Shown here piece by piece: positions 1 to 8,541 of a stretch of 64,000 bases of DNA (position 1 is the first letter of the stretch; every line of letters begins with the position of its first letter). A program made the translations under genes and the position numbers. Location: positions 1 to 64,000 of the forward strand of contig NZ_JAGHMF010000002.1 of NCBI RefSeq assembly GCF_017741815.1. The letters are read 5' to 3'. The stretch is from Rhizobium sp. 16-488-2b (GTDB lineage Bacteria > Pseudomonadota > Alphaproteobacteria > Rhizobiales > Rhizobiaceae). The notes under the pieces are model-generated. The model did not search any database, was not told the origin of the DNA, and was given only the letters and a program-made list of their open reading frames with translations.

Positions 1-464
1 CGGCCCGGATGGGCGAGGCCGGGGCCGGTCGGCGGGAGGACGGGGGGTGGGCGGTCATGTGCCGGGTTGCGGCGCCAGCGGTCGCGCTGGCCGTAGAAGG
101 ACCGATCGCGGTAGTAGCGATCCCAGTAATTGCCGACGCTGAAGACGACCGTCGGGATGCCGAGCGGGCGATAATATTGCGGGTCGACATAGACGCGGCG
201 CTGCTGATAGAGCGCCTGCACATAGCGGCCGGCGACCCAGCCGCGGCCGTTGTAGAACTCGACATCGCACCAGGGCACATCGGCAAGGCACCCGTGGATT
301 TCGACGGATTCGCCGGCGGGAATGACGGTGACAGCTGGATACTGCGTGCTCGGGCCGGCGCGCATGTTGACGTTGGCGGTCGCGAACCCTTCGGCGGCCT
401 GAGCTGCCACCGGGGCCAGCAACAAGGCTGCGACGGCGGTGATCTTCATCAATGTGGTCTTCAC
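1..464 (-). CDS. Exported SH3-domain protein, 3' end beyond the window
   Basis: The reverse strand is open from a GTG at 464 to the left edge without a stop, about 154 codons. AGGGAG lies seven bases before this GTG. An internal ATG at 449 is an alternative start. The product begins with a signal peptide (hydrophobic stretch ending LLLAPVAAQA) and continues with ANVNMRAGPSTQYP and GRGWVAGRY, which are hallmarks of a bacterial SH3 (SH3b) domain. A tail rich in Tyr, Arg and Asp follows, as in many rhizobial periplasmic SH3 proteins. Such proteins are thought to bind peptidoglycan or other envelope partners. The exact role is unknown and the C-terminus is not visible. Confidence 0.75.
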   Translation of the reverse strand, partial: MKTTLMKITAVAALLLAPVAAQAAEGFATANVNMRAGPSTQYPAVTVIPAGESVEIHGCLADVPWCDVEFYNGRGWVAGRYVQALYQQRRVYVDPQYYRPLGIPTVVFSVGNYWDRYYRDRSFYGQRDRWRRNPAHDRPPPVLPPTGPGLAHPG

Positions 465-764
465 GCTTGCACTCCCTAGATAGAGCGGCCGAAACGCCGC
501 CCCTTCAGAAAACTTTCGGGCTTATCGCCTTATCAAGACAACAGTGAACAGCTTCCCGGCCAAAGTTTGGCGAGAGTGATTCAACTTTTCTTTCAATGAC
601 TTATAGCATCCGCTGATGAACGCAGCTTGAACGGTTCGAGCACCTAGGCCTTGAAATGGGCCGGCGCAATCACGATATCCCGGTCATCGGATGCAGTCGT
701 CGATCGCCAAGCCGCACCATGGAGCGCCGGTTGATCGACATGACAGTCGCGAGATTATCGTTAA

Positions 765-886
765 CGCTCCGTTAACCTTTCGCGGGCAGTCTGACTGCAA
801 TATTCGCTTTCACTTTGACCACGGATGTACTGGCACTGATGCGAAGCGAATGACGAAAGGCCGGTTTCAACCCGGCCTTTTTGTTT
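765..886 (+). ncRNA. Candidate small RNA ending in a strong terminator
   Basis: No rightward gene is visible between 465 and 942, yet two hairpins followed by T-runs end here on the + strand. A possible promoter lies upstream: TTGATC at 731-736, 16 bp, GATTAT at 753-758. That would give a transcript of about 120 nt ending at the first hairpin. TTCGCTT and AAGCGAA segments upstream of the terminator could pair. No known RNA family was recognised, so this is an inference from terminator placement. Confidence 0.28.
856..886 (+). terminator. Rho-independent terminator, rightward
   Basis: AAAGGCCGG (856-864) pairs with CCGGCCTTT (872-880) around a 7-base loop and runs into TTGTTT. On the reverse strand the hairpin has only a short T-run, so it works best rightward. 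Confidence 0.55.
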
Positions 887-890
887 CTCT

Positions 891-925
891 GGCGCCCCGA
901 TCTTTAAAAATCGGTGCGCCTTTTT
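891..925 (+). terminator. Second rightward terminator, in tandem
   Basis: GGCGCCCCGAT (891-901) pairs with ATCGGTGCGCC (910-920) with one mismatch, followed by TTTTT at 921-925. It sits directly after the first terminator and just beyond the 3' end of the leftward dipeptidase gene, shielding the two from read-through. Confidence 0.55.
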
Positions 926-942
926 CATTTCATCGACGCCGA

Positions 943-2328
943 TTACGCCGCCAGCGCTTCCATGATGCGGATCCAGGAGCGGATGCCCTTGTGGTACGAG
1001 GTCAGCTCGTACTTCTCGTTCGGAGAATGGATGCGGTCGTCGCTGAGGCCGAAGCCGACGAGCAGCGATTCCATGCCGAGCATCTTCTGGAAATCGCCGA
1101 CGATCGGGATCGAGCCGCCCATGCCGATGACGACGGCGGGCTTCGGCCATTCGTCGGAGAGCGCCGTCTTCGCCTTGGTCAGAACAGGCGAGTCGTAGGA
1201 CAGGTGAATGGCCGGCGAGCCGCCATGCGGGTGGAACTCGACCGAGCAATCGGCAGGCAGTTTGGAGCGCACGTAAGCGCGGAAGCTGTCGCGGATGGCG
1301 GCCGGGTCCTGCGTGCCAACGAGGCGGAAGGAGACCTTGGCCGACGCCTTTGCGGCGATGACGGTCTTGAAGCCTTCGCCGGTATAGCCGCCCCAGATGC
1401 CGTTGACTTCAGCTGTCGGGCGCGCCCAAGTGAGCTCCAGCACCGAGCGACCCTTCTCGCCCGAGGGAACCGACAGGCCAACCTCGCCGAGGAAGCCCTC
1501 GGTGGTCAGGCCGAGCGTTTCCCAGGAAGCCTTGATGTTTGCAGGGGTTTCCTCGACGCCGTTATAGAAGCCATCCAGCGTGATGCGGCCGGTATCGTCG
1601 TGCAGGCCGGCGAGGATCTTCGTCAGGATGTGGATCGGGTTGGCGGCCGCACCGCCGAAGAGGCCGGAATGCAGATCGCGGTCGGCTGCGGTGACGACCA
1701 CTTCTTCACCGACGAGGCCGCGCAGGGCGGCGGCGATCGCCGGCGTGTCGCGGTCCCACATGCTGGTATCGCAGACCAGCGCATAGTCGGCCTTCAGCTC
1801 GGCGGCATTGGCTTCCAGGAACGGCTTCAGCGATGGTGAGCCGGATTCTTCCTCACCCTCGAACAGGATCGTGACGCGCACGGGCAGCGCGCCGTTGATT
1901 TCCTTATAGGCACGGCAGGCTTCGACGAAGGTCATCAGCTGGCCCTTGTCGTCGGCGGTGCCGCGGCCGGTGAGGATCTTGCGGCCGCCAGCTTCCTGAA
2001 CGGAAGGCTCGAAGGGGTCGTTGTCCCAGAGATCGATCGGATCGACCGGCTGCACGTCATAATGTCCGTAGAAGAGCACATGCGGGGCCGAAGGGTTGGC
2101 GCCTTCGTGATGGGCGACGACCATCGGGTGGCCGGGCGTGGTGCGCACCGAGGCGTCGAAACCGATGTCGCGGAGATAGGCCACCAGCCATTCGGCCGCC
2201 TTGCGGCAATCATCCTTGTAGGCGGGATCGGTCGAGATCGACTTGATCCGCAGCAGCTCGAACAGCTTGTCGAGGCTCGAGGGCAAATTCTGGTCCGCGC
2301 GCGCGAGAACCGGCATCAGGTCAGGCAT
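943..2328 (-). CDS. M20-family metallopeptidase (dipeptidase)
   Basis: This 461-residue cytosolic enzyme belongs to the M20 (ArgE/DapE/carnosinase-like) family and probably cleaves dipeptides. The metal-binding motifs are intact: GHYDVQ at residues 88-93 (H89, D91), GRGTADDKG near 121-129 with the bridging Asp, and EGEEESGS near 160 with the catalytic Glu pair. The middle of the protein carries the lid/dimerisation domain typical of the family. The ATG at 2328 is chosen because AAGGAG lies six bases upstream. An open frame continues upstream to 2463 but has no ribosome binding site and no family similarity. The gene stands alone, and its true substrate cannot be read from sequence. Confidence 0.88.
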   Translation of the reverse strand: MPDLMPVLARADQNLPSSLDKLFELLRIKSISTDPAYKDDCRKAAEWLVAYLRDIGFDASVRTTPGHPMVVAHHEGANPSAPHVLFYGHYDVQPVDPIDLWDNDPFEPSVQEAGGRKILTGRGTADDKGQLMTFVEACRAYKEINGALPVRVTILFEGEEESGSPSLKPFLEANAAELKADYALVCDTSMWDRDTPAIAAALRGLVGEEVVVTAADRDLHSGLFGGAAANPIHILTKILAGLHDDTGRITLDGFYNGVEETPANIKASWETLGLTTEGFLGEVGLSVPSGEKGRSVLELTWARPTAEVNGIWGGYTGEGFKTVIAAKASAKVSFRLVGTQDPAAIRDSFRAYVRSKLPADCSVEFHPHGGSPAIHLSYDSPVLTKAKTALSDEWPKPAVVIGMGGSIPIVGDFQKMLGMESLLVGFGLSDDRIHSPNEKYELTSYHKGIRSWIRIMEALAA

Positions 2329-2522
2329 TTCCGACTCCTTCTTGAATTTTTGCCGGACGATAGACCAAAGCATCAGCGCTTTCGAGGTGAAAAACGAAAT
2401 GCGGGCACACGCCAGACTCTGCGAGAACATTCGTTCAGAGCAGGGAAAAGTTGTAATTTGCAATTCATAGTTATTTAAGAAGACGCTTGATAACTTCCGG
2501 AGATTGGTGCTGGAGGTGGCTG

Positions 2523-4913
2523 ATGTTTACCGTGATCGCCTGTATTCGTGACAATCATGACTGGCGCTTGATCATTGCCGCCGTCGTCGTCTGTTTCATC
2601 GGAAATCTCACCGCCATGCTGCTGCTCTTCAGGGCCCAGCAATGCGACCGCGCCCAGCAGCGCAACTGGATCATGGCGTCCGCCTTCGCCATCGGCGTCG
2701 GCATCTGGGCCACCCACTTCATTTCCATGCTCGCCTATGACGGCGGCTATTCGATCGCCTACGGGCTGGGGCTCACCACACTCTCGGTTGTGATCGCCAT
2801 CGGCGTCTCCTATCTGGCGCTGCTTGTCGCCACCGAGGGCACCAGCCGCTTCGCATTCGCGCAGGGCGGCGCGCTGATGGCGCTCGGGATCACCGCCATG
2901 CACCTCACGGGCATGCAGGCGGTCGAGGGCCAGTTCAACATTCTCTTCAACGCGACGGCGACACTCTCGGCGCTTGTCATCAGCGCAGCGCTCGCGAGCG
3001 TTGCCTTCCTGATCTTCCGTTCGCTATCCGGCTCCAAGCGGGTGCTGCTTTCCGCAACCGCAATGGTGCTGGCGATCGCCGCCGCTCACTTCGTGTCGAT
3101 GAGCTTCATCACGCTGATCCCCGAGCCGGGACGGCAGATGACGGCTGCGATCGTCGAGCCGAAGGCGCTGGCGGGTGTGGTCATGGCGGTCTCGACGGCG
3201 CTCATTCTCTCATCGCTCGGCATGGTCTTCCTGGCGAGCCACCTCACCGACCTCAAGGGCCTGGCGAACGCCACGATGGAGGGGCTGCTGGTGCTCTACG
3301 AGGGAATGATCCTCGACGCCAACGAGCGCTTTCTCGAGATGTCCGGCTGGCAGCTCAACGAATTGCGCGGCCAGAAACCGGACTTCCTGTTGCTGCCGCC
3401 GGGCGGGCTGCAATCCGGCGTCCATCATGAGACGCTGCTGACCACCCACGGCGAGACGGAACTGCCGGTCGAACTGATGGCGCGGCGGATGATTTATCGC
3501 GGCCGCAGCTGCGATATCCTGGCGGTGCGCGATCTCACGGAACGCAAGCGCGCCGAGCAGATGATCGAGCACCTGGCCCAGCATGACGTGCTGACCGGCC
3601 TTCCGAACCGCTCTCTCTTCGACACGCGTCTCCGGCAAGCAATCCAGGTGGCGCAGCGCAAGCGTGGGCAGGTGGCGGTCTTCTATCTCGATCTCGATCG
3701 CTTCAAGGCCGTCAACGACCTGTTCGGCCATGCGGAAGGCGACCGGCTCCTGTGCAAGGTCTCCGCGATCCTGCAGCGCGTGGCCGACGACAGCGCCACC
3801 ATCGCGCGGCTTGGCGGCGACGAATTCGCCATCATCCAGAGCGGCAAGCCGCAGCCGGATGGCGCGCGTGGCCTTGCCGACGCGATCCTTGCGGGCGTGG
3901 CCGCCGAAATGGACGTCGCCCGCGATCCGACCGCCGTCGGCGTCAGCATCGGCATCGCGGTCTATCCCGCCGATGGCGATACCGGCGAGCTTCTCTGCAT
4001 CAACGCCGATACCGCGCTCTACCGCGCCAAGCATGCCGGGCGCGGCAAGGCCTGCTTCTTCGACGCGGAGATGGATGCGGCCGTCAAGGCGCGGCGCGAG
4101 ATCGAAAACGAGCTGCGCCACGCGATCACCCGCAACCAGCTTTTCGTCAACTACCAGCCGATCCTCGACAGCCGCACAGGGAGCATCAGCGGCTACGAGG
4201 CGCTGGTGCGCTGGAACCGGCCGGGGCATGGAAGCTCCGAGCCCGACGTCTTCATCAAAATCGCCGAGGAGAGCGGGATCATCGTGCAACTCGGCGAATG
4301 GGTGCTGCGCCAGGCCTGCACCGAGGCGGCGCGCTGGCCGCAGCCGCTGACGATCGCCGTCAACGTCTCGCCGGTGCAATTCATGCTGCCCAATCTCTAC
4401 GATCGCGTGGCCGCCATTCTGCACGAGACCGGGCTTGCGCCACAGCGGCTCGAACTTGAGATCACCGAGGCCGCCTTCATCCGCGACCGTGTGGCGACGA
4501 TCTCGACGCTGATGCGGCTGCATGGTCTCGGCGTTCGCATCGTCATGGACGATTTCGGCACCGGCTTCTCCTCGCTCTCCAACCTTCGTGCACTGCCCTT
4601 CGACAAGATCAAGGTCGACCGCAGCTTTACCGGCATTCTCGAACACGACGCGGCCGCCCGCTCGATCGTGCGCGCCATCATCGGGCTCGGCCACAGCCTC
4701 GGGATACAGGTGGTGACGGAGGGCGTGGAAACGGAACTGCAGCGCCAGATCGTGACCAACGAGGGCTGCGAGCAGATGCAGGGGCTGCTTCTCGGCAAAC
4801 CGGATATCGAGCCCAGCGTAAAGATGGCGGCGCGCGAAAGCTATCTTTCCGCGCATGAGAAGCAGCAGAAGACGGTGTTGCTCTATCCGCAGGTGGTGTC
4901 GACGTCGAAGTAG
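2523..4913 (+). CDS. MHYT-PAS-GGDEF-EAL cyclic-di-GMP signalling protein
   Basis: This 796-residue membrane protein can make and/or degrade cyclic di-GMP. The N-terminal 250 residues form an MHYT sensor, seven predicted membrane helices with the repeated motif near residues 64 (THFISM), 126 (MHLTGM) and 190 (AHFVSM). The family is proposed to sense oxygen, CO or NO through bound metal. A PAS-like segment follows. The GGDEF domain has an intact RLGGDEF near 431 but no RxxD inhibitory site in the right register. The EAL domain keeps YEALVRW, ELEITE, DDFGTGFSS and EGVET, so phosphodiesterase activity is plausible. GGAGGT just before the ATG at 2523 sets the start. No neighbouring gene suggests the signal. 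Confidence 0.93.
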   Translation: MFTVIACIRDNHDWRLIIAAVVVCFIGNLTAMLLLFRAQQCDRAQQRNWIMASAFAIGVGIWATHFISMLAYDGGYSIAYGLGLTTLSVVIAIGVSYLALLVATEGTSRFAFAQGGALMALGITAMHLTGMQAVEGQFNILFNATATLSALVISAALASVAFLIFRSLSGSKRVLLSATAMVLAIAAAHFVSMSFITLIPEPGRQMTAAIVEPKALAGVVMAVSTALILSSLGMVFLASHLTDLKGLANATMEGLLVLYEGMILDANERFLEMSGWQLNELRGQKPDFLLLPPGGLQSGVHHETLLTTHGETELPVELMARRMIYRGRSCDILAVRDLTERKRAEQMIEHLAQHDVLTGLPNRSLFDTRLRQAIQVAQRKRGQVAVFYLDLDRFKAVNDLFGHAEGDRLLCKVSAILQRVADDSATIARLGGDEFAIIQSGKPQPDGARGLADAILAGVAAEMDVARDPTAVGVSIGIAVYPADGDTGELLCINADTALYRAKHAGRGKACFFDAEMDAAVKARREIENELRHAITRNQLFVNYQPILDSRTGSISGYEALVRWNRPGHGSSEPDVFIKIAEESGIIVQLGEWVLRQACTEAARWPQPLTIAVNVSPVQFMLPNLYDRVAAILHETGLAPQRLELEITEAAFIRDRVATISTLMRLHGLGVRIVMDDFGTGFSSLSNLRALPFDKIKVDRSFTGILEHDAAARSIVRAIIGLGHSLGIQVVTEGVETELQRQIVTNEGCEQMQGLLLGKPDIEPSVKMAARESYLSAHEKQQKTVLLYPQVVSTSK

Positions 4914-5001
4914 GCGGGCATCATCTGGGGCGGAAGACAGACCCGGGTGTTTCGGATAGGCTGCGCCTTCCTGCCGATTTGCCGGACGTTCCGCCGACGA
5001 C

Positions 5002-5535
5002 ATGACCGATAATCCCGACGACCCGCGCGCCATCGGTGCTCACGACACGCTTGAGATCTTCACCGACGGCTGCTGCGAGCCCGGCTCCGGCGACGGCGGT
5101 TGGGGCTTCGCCGTCTACCGCGATGGCGTCGAGATCGCATCCGATTGCGGCGGCGCTGTCGGCACCGCCAACAATGCGATGGAGGCGACCGCCGTTCTGG
5201 AGGCTGCGAGATGGGTCAACGCCCATGCGGCGGAGGCGGTGGTGACGATCTGGTCGGACTCGGTCTATGCCGTGAAGGGCTGCAATGAGTGGCGGCCGAC
5301 CTGGCGCAACAACGGCTTCAAGAAGATCACCGCCAATAGCCGGCTCAGAAGCCGTGGCATCGCCGATGCCGATGTGTGGAGGGCGATCGACGCGGCATTC
5401 TCGGGATCAGCGACGATCACCGTTTCATGGTGCAAGGGCCATGCCGGCACCGAGGGGAACGAGCGAGCCGACAGGCTGGCGGATGAAGGGCGGCTGTCGA
5501 TCGCGATGAAAGCCCCGCTCAAGCGATCGCGATGA
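5002..5535 (+). CDS. Ribonuclease H-like protein (type 1)
   Basis: This 177-residue protein has the RNase HI fold and should cut RNA in RNA-DNA hybrids. All catalytic positions can be placed: D22 (FTDG), E61 (NNAMEA), D86 (WSDSVYA), H147 (CKGHAG) and D157 (RADRLADEG). It is longer than E. coli RnhA (155) and is not next to the housekeeping rnhA neighbours seen in other alphaproteobacteria, so it may be an additional paralogue. Its 3' end overlaps the convergent GreA-like gene by 17 bases. The ribosome binding site before the ATG is weak. Confidence 0.87.
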   Translation: MTDNPDDPRAIGAHDTLEIFTDGCCEPGSGDGGWGFAVYRDGVEIASDCGGAVGTANNAMEATAVLEAARWVNAHAAEAVVTIWSDSVYAVKGCNEWRPTWRNNGFKKITANSRLRSRGIADADVWRAIDAAFSGSATITVSWCKGHAGTEGNERADRLADEGRLSIAMKAPLKRSR

Positions 5536-6001
5536 TCTCAAGCTCCTGACCGCCGGCATCGACCACGTCACCGACGGTCTTTCCGATCAGCACACGCGCC
5601 ACAGGCGAGACGTAGGAGATCGACCCGGCCTTCGGATCCGCCTCGTCCTCGCCAACGATGCGATAGGTCTGCACGCGCCCGTCCTCGCGCTCGAAGGTGA
5701 CGAGGCTGCCGAAGGCGACGGTGTCGCTGGACGTTGGCGCGGGCATTAGCTGGGCGGTGCCGAGGCGGGCCGCGAAGTAGCGGGCATCGCGCAACGGCGC
5801 GGCACCCTGGCGGCGGCGCTCGTTGATGTCGTCGATCCCCAAGGTCGCCTCATAAGCCTCGCGTGCTTGGCTAAGATTGAGCTCCAGCGCCTTCAACCCG
5901 GCCTCGGTGACGAGGTTCGGATGCGGCGAGATGGGGCGATCGGGAATCAGCGTTTCCGATGCCGTCTCGAAGCTCTCTTCCTTGGTGAAGGCGACCGCCA
6001 A
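5519..6001 (-). CDS. GreA/GreB-family protein lacking the acidic tip
   Basis: A 160-residue protein with a short N-terminal helical part (residues 30-85) and a GreA/GreB C-terminal domain (about 90-160, with FGSLVTFE, YRIVGEDEAD and SYVSPVARVLIGKTVGD). GreA enters the RNA polymerase secondary channel and promotes cleavage of backtracked RNA through two acidic tip residues. Anchoring on Tyr75, those positions are Ala68 and Arg71 here, so cleavage activity is doubtful. A role like other channel-binding proteins (Gfh1, Rnk) is possible. The start is a TTG with GGAG six bases upstream. The ATG twelve bases earlier is followed two codons later by an in-frame TAG, so it cannot be used. Confidence 0.8.
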   Translation of the reverse strand: MAVAFTKEESFETASETLIPDRPISPHPNLVTEAGLKALELNLSQAREAYEATLGIDDINERRRQGAAPLRDARYFAARLGTAQLMPAPTSSDTVAFGSLVTFEREDGRVQTYRIVGEDEADPKAGSISYVSPVARVLIGKTVGDVVDAGGQELEIIAIA

Positions 6002-6111
6002 TCTCTACTCCATACCGATATCAGGGACGTCTTCGTCCCTTGCTTGTTCGCAACAGCATATACCGGCGCGGCGGCGAGCGCCAACGCTGGCAAGATGCCG
6101 CACGAACCCGC

Positions 6112-7362
6112 TCAGGCCTTCGTGCCGAAGACGACGTCTTCCAGCCATGGATTGGAGAACTTGCGTTCCGGGTCCATGCGCTCGCGAAGGCGGGCGAAGT
6201 CGGGGAGCTTCTCGTAGCTCCTGCCGATATGCTGGCGGGTGAAGACCTTGCCCCAGTGCGGCAGTGGCGAGAACGGCGCCAGCGCCTGCTCGATCTCGGC
6301 GGCGGCGGCATCGACCGCCGCCTGGTCGCGGACCCAGGTGAAATGGATCGACAGCGTATCGCGATTGAACTGCGGGCTCAGCCACAAGCTGTCGGCGGCG
6401 ACGGTGCGGAGTTCGCCCGATTGGACGAGATGCGCGAATTTGGAGCGGATCGACAAGAGCGCTCCGACGGCGGCAGCGCCATGCTTGCGGGGCACATGAT
6501 ATTCGGACTGGATCTCGGCGCCGCTGCTCGGCGTAAAACCCATCTTGAAATGCGGCAGCCGATCCGACCAGCGGCCGAAGGCGCCCAGCTGCTCGGTGGC
6601 GTTTTCGGCGTCGAGGCCGATGATCGGATGGCGCTTGATGTCGGCATTGACCGCGCCATGCAGGGCATCGGGATGATTGCCGCTCTTTTCCGTCTCCTTC
6701 AGCCAGACCGCGCCGGCCTTCTCGCCCCATTGGGTGAAGACGCTGACGCTATAGGCTGCAGCCATGATGGCATCGAGATTGGACAAGAGCGCATCCCAGC
6801 TCAGCCCCTCATAGACATGCTGCGCGACCTGAAACTCCGGCTGGACATCGAGCGTCACGCGGGTGACGACGCCGAGCGCTCCCAGATGCACGACCATGCC
6901 TTCGAAATCGGCGTCGCCGCGCTTTACTTTCACCAGGCTGCCATCGCCGGCGACGAATTCCAGGCCAGAGACCGCCGTCGCCAGATTGCCGTTGCCGTCA
7001 CCCGAGCCGTGCGTCGCGGTCGCAATCGCGCCGGCGATCGAGATGTGCGGAAGGGAGGCGAGATTGTGGATGGCGAGCTGGTGGCGCTGCAGGAAGAGCG
7101 CGAGCTCGCCGTAGGTGCAGTGGCCGGCGACCGAGACCTGGCGGCCTCCGCTTTCGACGACAGGATCGATCGGCAGGCGCTCCAGCGACATGGCAGAGCT
7201 GCCATCGACGATGGCGTTGAACGAGTGGCGCGAGCCGAGCGTCTTTACCGCCGCCGACCGGGCCACGATCGCACTGATTTCCTCGAGCGAAGATGGATAA
7301 TGGCAGTCCTTGAAACCATAGTGAAAGCTTTCCGCCCAATTGGCGGCAGGCACCTGCGTCAT
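6112..7362 (-). CDS. FAD-dependent alditol/sugar-lactone oxidase-like protein
   Basis: This 416-residue protein belongs to the VAO/PCMH flavoprotein family and resembles Streptomyces alditol (xylitol) oxidase. The motif LGSRHSFNAI carries His46, at the same number as the residue that binds FAD covalently in that enzyme. SIAGAIATATHGSGDGNGN is the typical pyrophosphate-binding stretch, and the C-terminal half is the ALO-type substrate domain. It probably oxidises a polyol or sugar lactone with O2 and forms H2O2. The start at 7362 has GGAGG seven bases upstream; the open frame further upstream overlaps the divergent gene and is not real. The substrate is not identifiable. Confidence 0.85.
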   Translation of the reverse strand: MTQVPAANWAESFHYGFKDCHYPSSLEEISAIVARSAAVKTLGSRHSFNAIVDGSSAMSLERLPIDPVVESGGRQVSVAGHCTYGELALFLQRHQLAIHNLASLPHISIAGAIATATHGSGDGNGNLATAVSGLEFVAGDGSLVKVKRGDADFEGMVVHLGALGVVTRVTLDVQPEFQVAQHVYEGLSWDALLSNLDAIMAAAYSVSVFTQWGEKAGAVWLKETEKSGNHPDALHGAVNADIKRHPIIGLDAENATEQLGAFGRWSDRLPHFKMGFTPSSGAEIQSEYHVPRKHGAAAVGALLSIRSKFAHLVQSGELRTVAADSLWLSPQFNRDTLSIHFTWVRDQAAVDAAAAEIEQALAPFSPLPHWGKVFTRQHIGRSYEKLPDFARLRERMDPERKFSNPWLEDVVFGTKA

Positions 7363-7497
7363 GAATGAACCTCCTCGAATCCCGCAGGAGTGGTAACACG
7401 ACGATGGAGGCGGAGACAAAGGAAACCCTCTTCCCCTCAGCCGCGAATCTCCTAGATTGCTCAGTATTCGCATGAGCTTACCGACGGGGAGGATGGA

Positions 7498-7920
7498 ATG
7501 GCGGAGAAGACGACGGGTGCCGTGGGCGAGGAAGCCGATGCGTTGCAGCTGATCGACCAGCGGATCGCGGAGCTGACCGACTGGCGCGGCGCGATGCTGG
7601 CCAATGCGCGGCGGATCATCCGGGATGCCGATCCAGAGGTGATCGAGACGTGGAAGTGGCGCGGCGTTCCTGTGTGGGAGCGTTCCGGCATCATCTGCAC
7701 CGGCGAGACCTACAAGACCGCTGTGAAGCTGACCTTCGCCAAGGGCGCATCGCTCGACGATCCCTCCGGCCTGTTCAACGCCAGCCTCGAGGGCAATGCC
7801 CGGCGCGCGATCGACTTCCACGAGGGAGACACGATCGACGCGCCGGCACTTGCGGCACTCGTACGGGCGGCGATCGCGCTGAACATGACGAAGGCTACGA
7901 AGAAGCCGAAGGGCGGTTGA
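7498..7920 (+). CDS. DUF1801-family protein
   Basis: A 140-residue cytosolic protein with the DUF1801 (YdhG-like) pattern: a helical N-terminus (LIDQRIAELTDWRGAML), then VIETWKWRGVPVWERSG, then TYKTAVKLTFAKGASL. Members are small soluble proteins without a settled function, some related to iron-binding frataxin-like folds. A GGGGAGG element precedes the ATG. The cupin gene starts 47 bases downstream on the same strand, so the two may be co-transcribed, and the flavoprotein gene is divergent. Confidence 0.75.
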   Translation: MAEKTTGAVGEEADALQLIDQRIAELTDWRGAMLANARRIIRDADPEVIETWKWRGVPVWERSGIICTGETYKTAVKLTFAKGASLDDPSGLFNASLEGNARRAIDFHEGDTIDAPALAALVRAAIALNMTKATKKPKGG

Positions 7921-7967
7921 GCGAGCGGCCCGCCGCCCACCGAACAGATACCGCGGAGGATAGTCTG

Positions 7968-8429
7968 ATGCCGAAGATCGACGTCGCCACCGTAGCCCGC
8001 GTCAAGGGCTCGCCTTATCCGGAGCCGCATGCGGCGGCCTGCGCCGAGCGGATCCGCCAGCGGCTGGGCGACGCCGGCGGGCTTTCCGATTTCGGCATCA
8101 ACCTCATGCACCTGCCGCCGGGAAACTGGTCGAGCCAGCGGCACTGGCATTCGCATGAGGACGAGTTCGTCTATGTGCTCTCGGGCGAGGTGGTGCTGGT
8201 CGAGGATGATGGCGAGACGCCGCTCCGCGCCGGCGATTGCGCCGCCTTTGCGAAGAACACCGGCAACGGTCATCACCTGATCAACCGGTCCGATGCAATG
8301 GCGATCTATCTGGAAATCGGCTCGCGGGACATGGCCGATCTCACCACCTGTTCCGACATCGACATGATGAGCGCGAATGCCGATGGCCGGTTCGTTCACA
8401 AGGATGGGAGCCCCTATCCGAAACCTTGA
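7968..8429 (+). CDS. Single-domain cupin protein
   Basis: A 153-residue cupin. Motif 1 is RHWHSHEDEFVYVLSGEV, with two His and a Glu that bind metal in cupins. Motif 2 is AGDCAAFAKNTGNGHHLIN, with a further His. The flanks repeat a short signature: KGSPYPEP near the start and KDGSPYPKP at the end. Cupins of this size include sugar isomerases, dioxygenases and metabolite-binding proteins, and no specific substrate is indicated. GGAGGA lies before the ATG at 7968. It follows the DUF1801 gene closely. Confidence 0.82.
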   Translation: MPKIDVATVARVKGSPYPEPHAAACAERIRQRLGDAGGLSDFGINLMHLPPGNWSSQRHWHSHEDEFVYVLSGEVVLVEDDGETPLRAGDCAAFAKNTGNGHHLINRSDAMAIYLEIGSRDMADLTTCSDIDMMSANADGRFVHKDGSPYPKP

Positions 8430-8541
8430 CACCCCTGCCCGCGACCTTCACCGATGAGAACCGGGGACGCATAATATTCATTTGTTCATGATTTTGTGCG
8501 AGGCATCTCATACACGGATTTAGGTGGGGAGCACGTTTGCA

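Noticed and set aside
3210..5033. Long antisense open frame over the MHYT-GGDEF-EAL gene
   Set aside because: It mirrors codon positions of a well-supported gene, as expected at high GC, and encodes no recognisable domain. The same applies to long reverse frames over polA and ftsK.
6008..6013. ATG start for the GreA-like gene
   Set aside because: The in-frame codons are ATG GAG TAG, so translation from here would stop at once; the TTG at 6001 is used.
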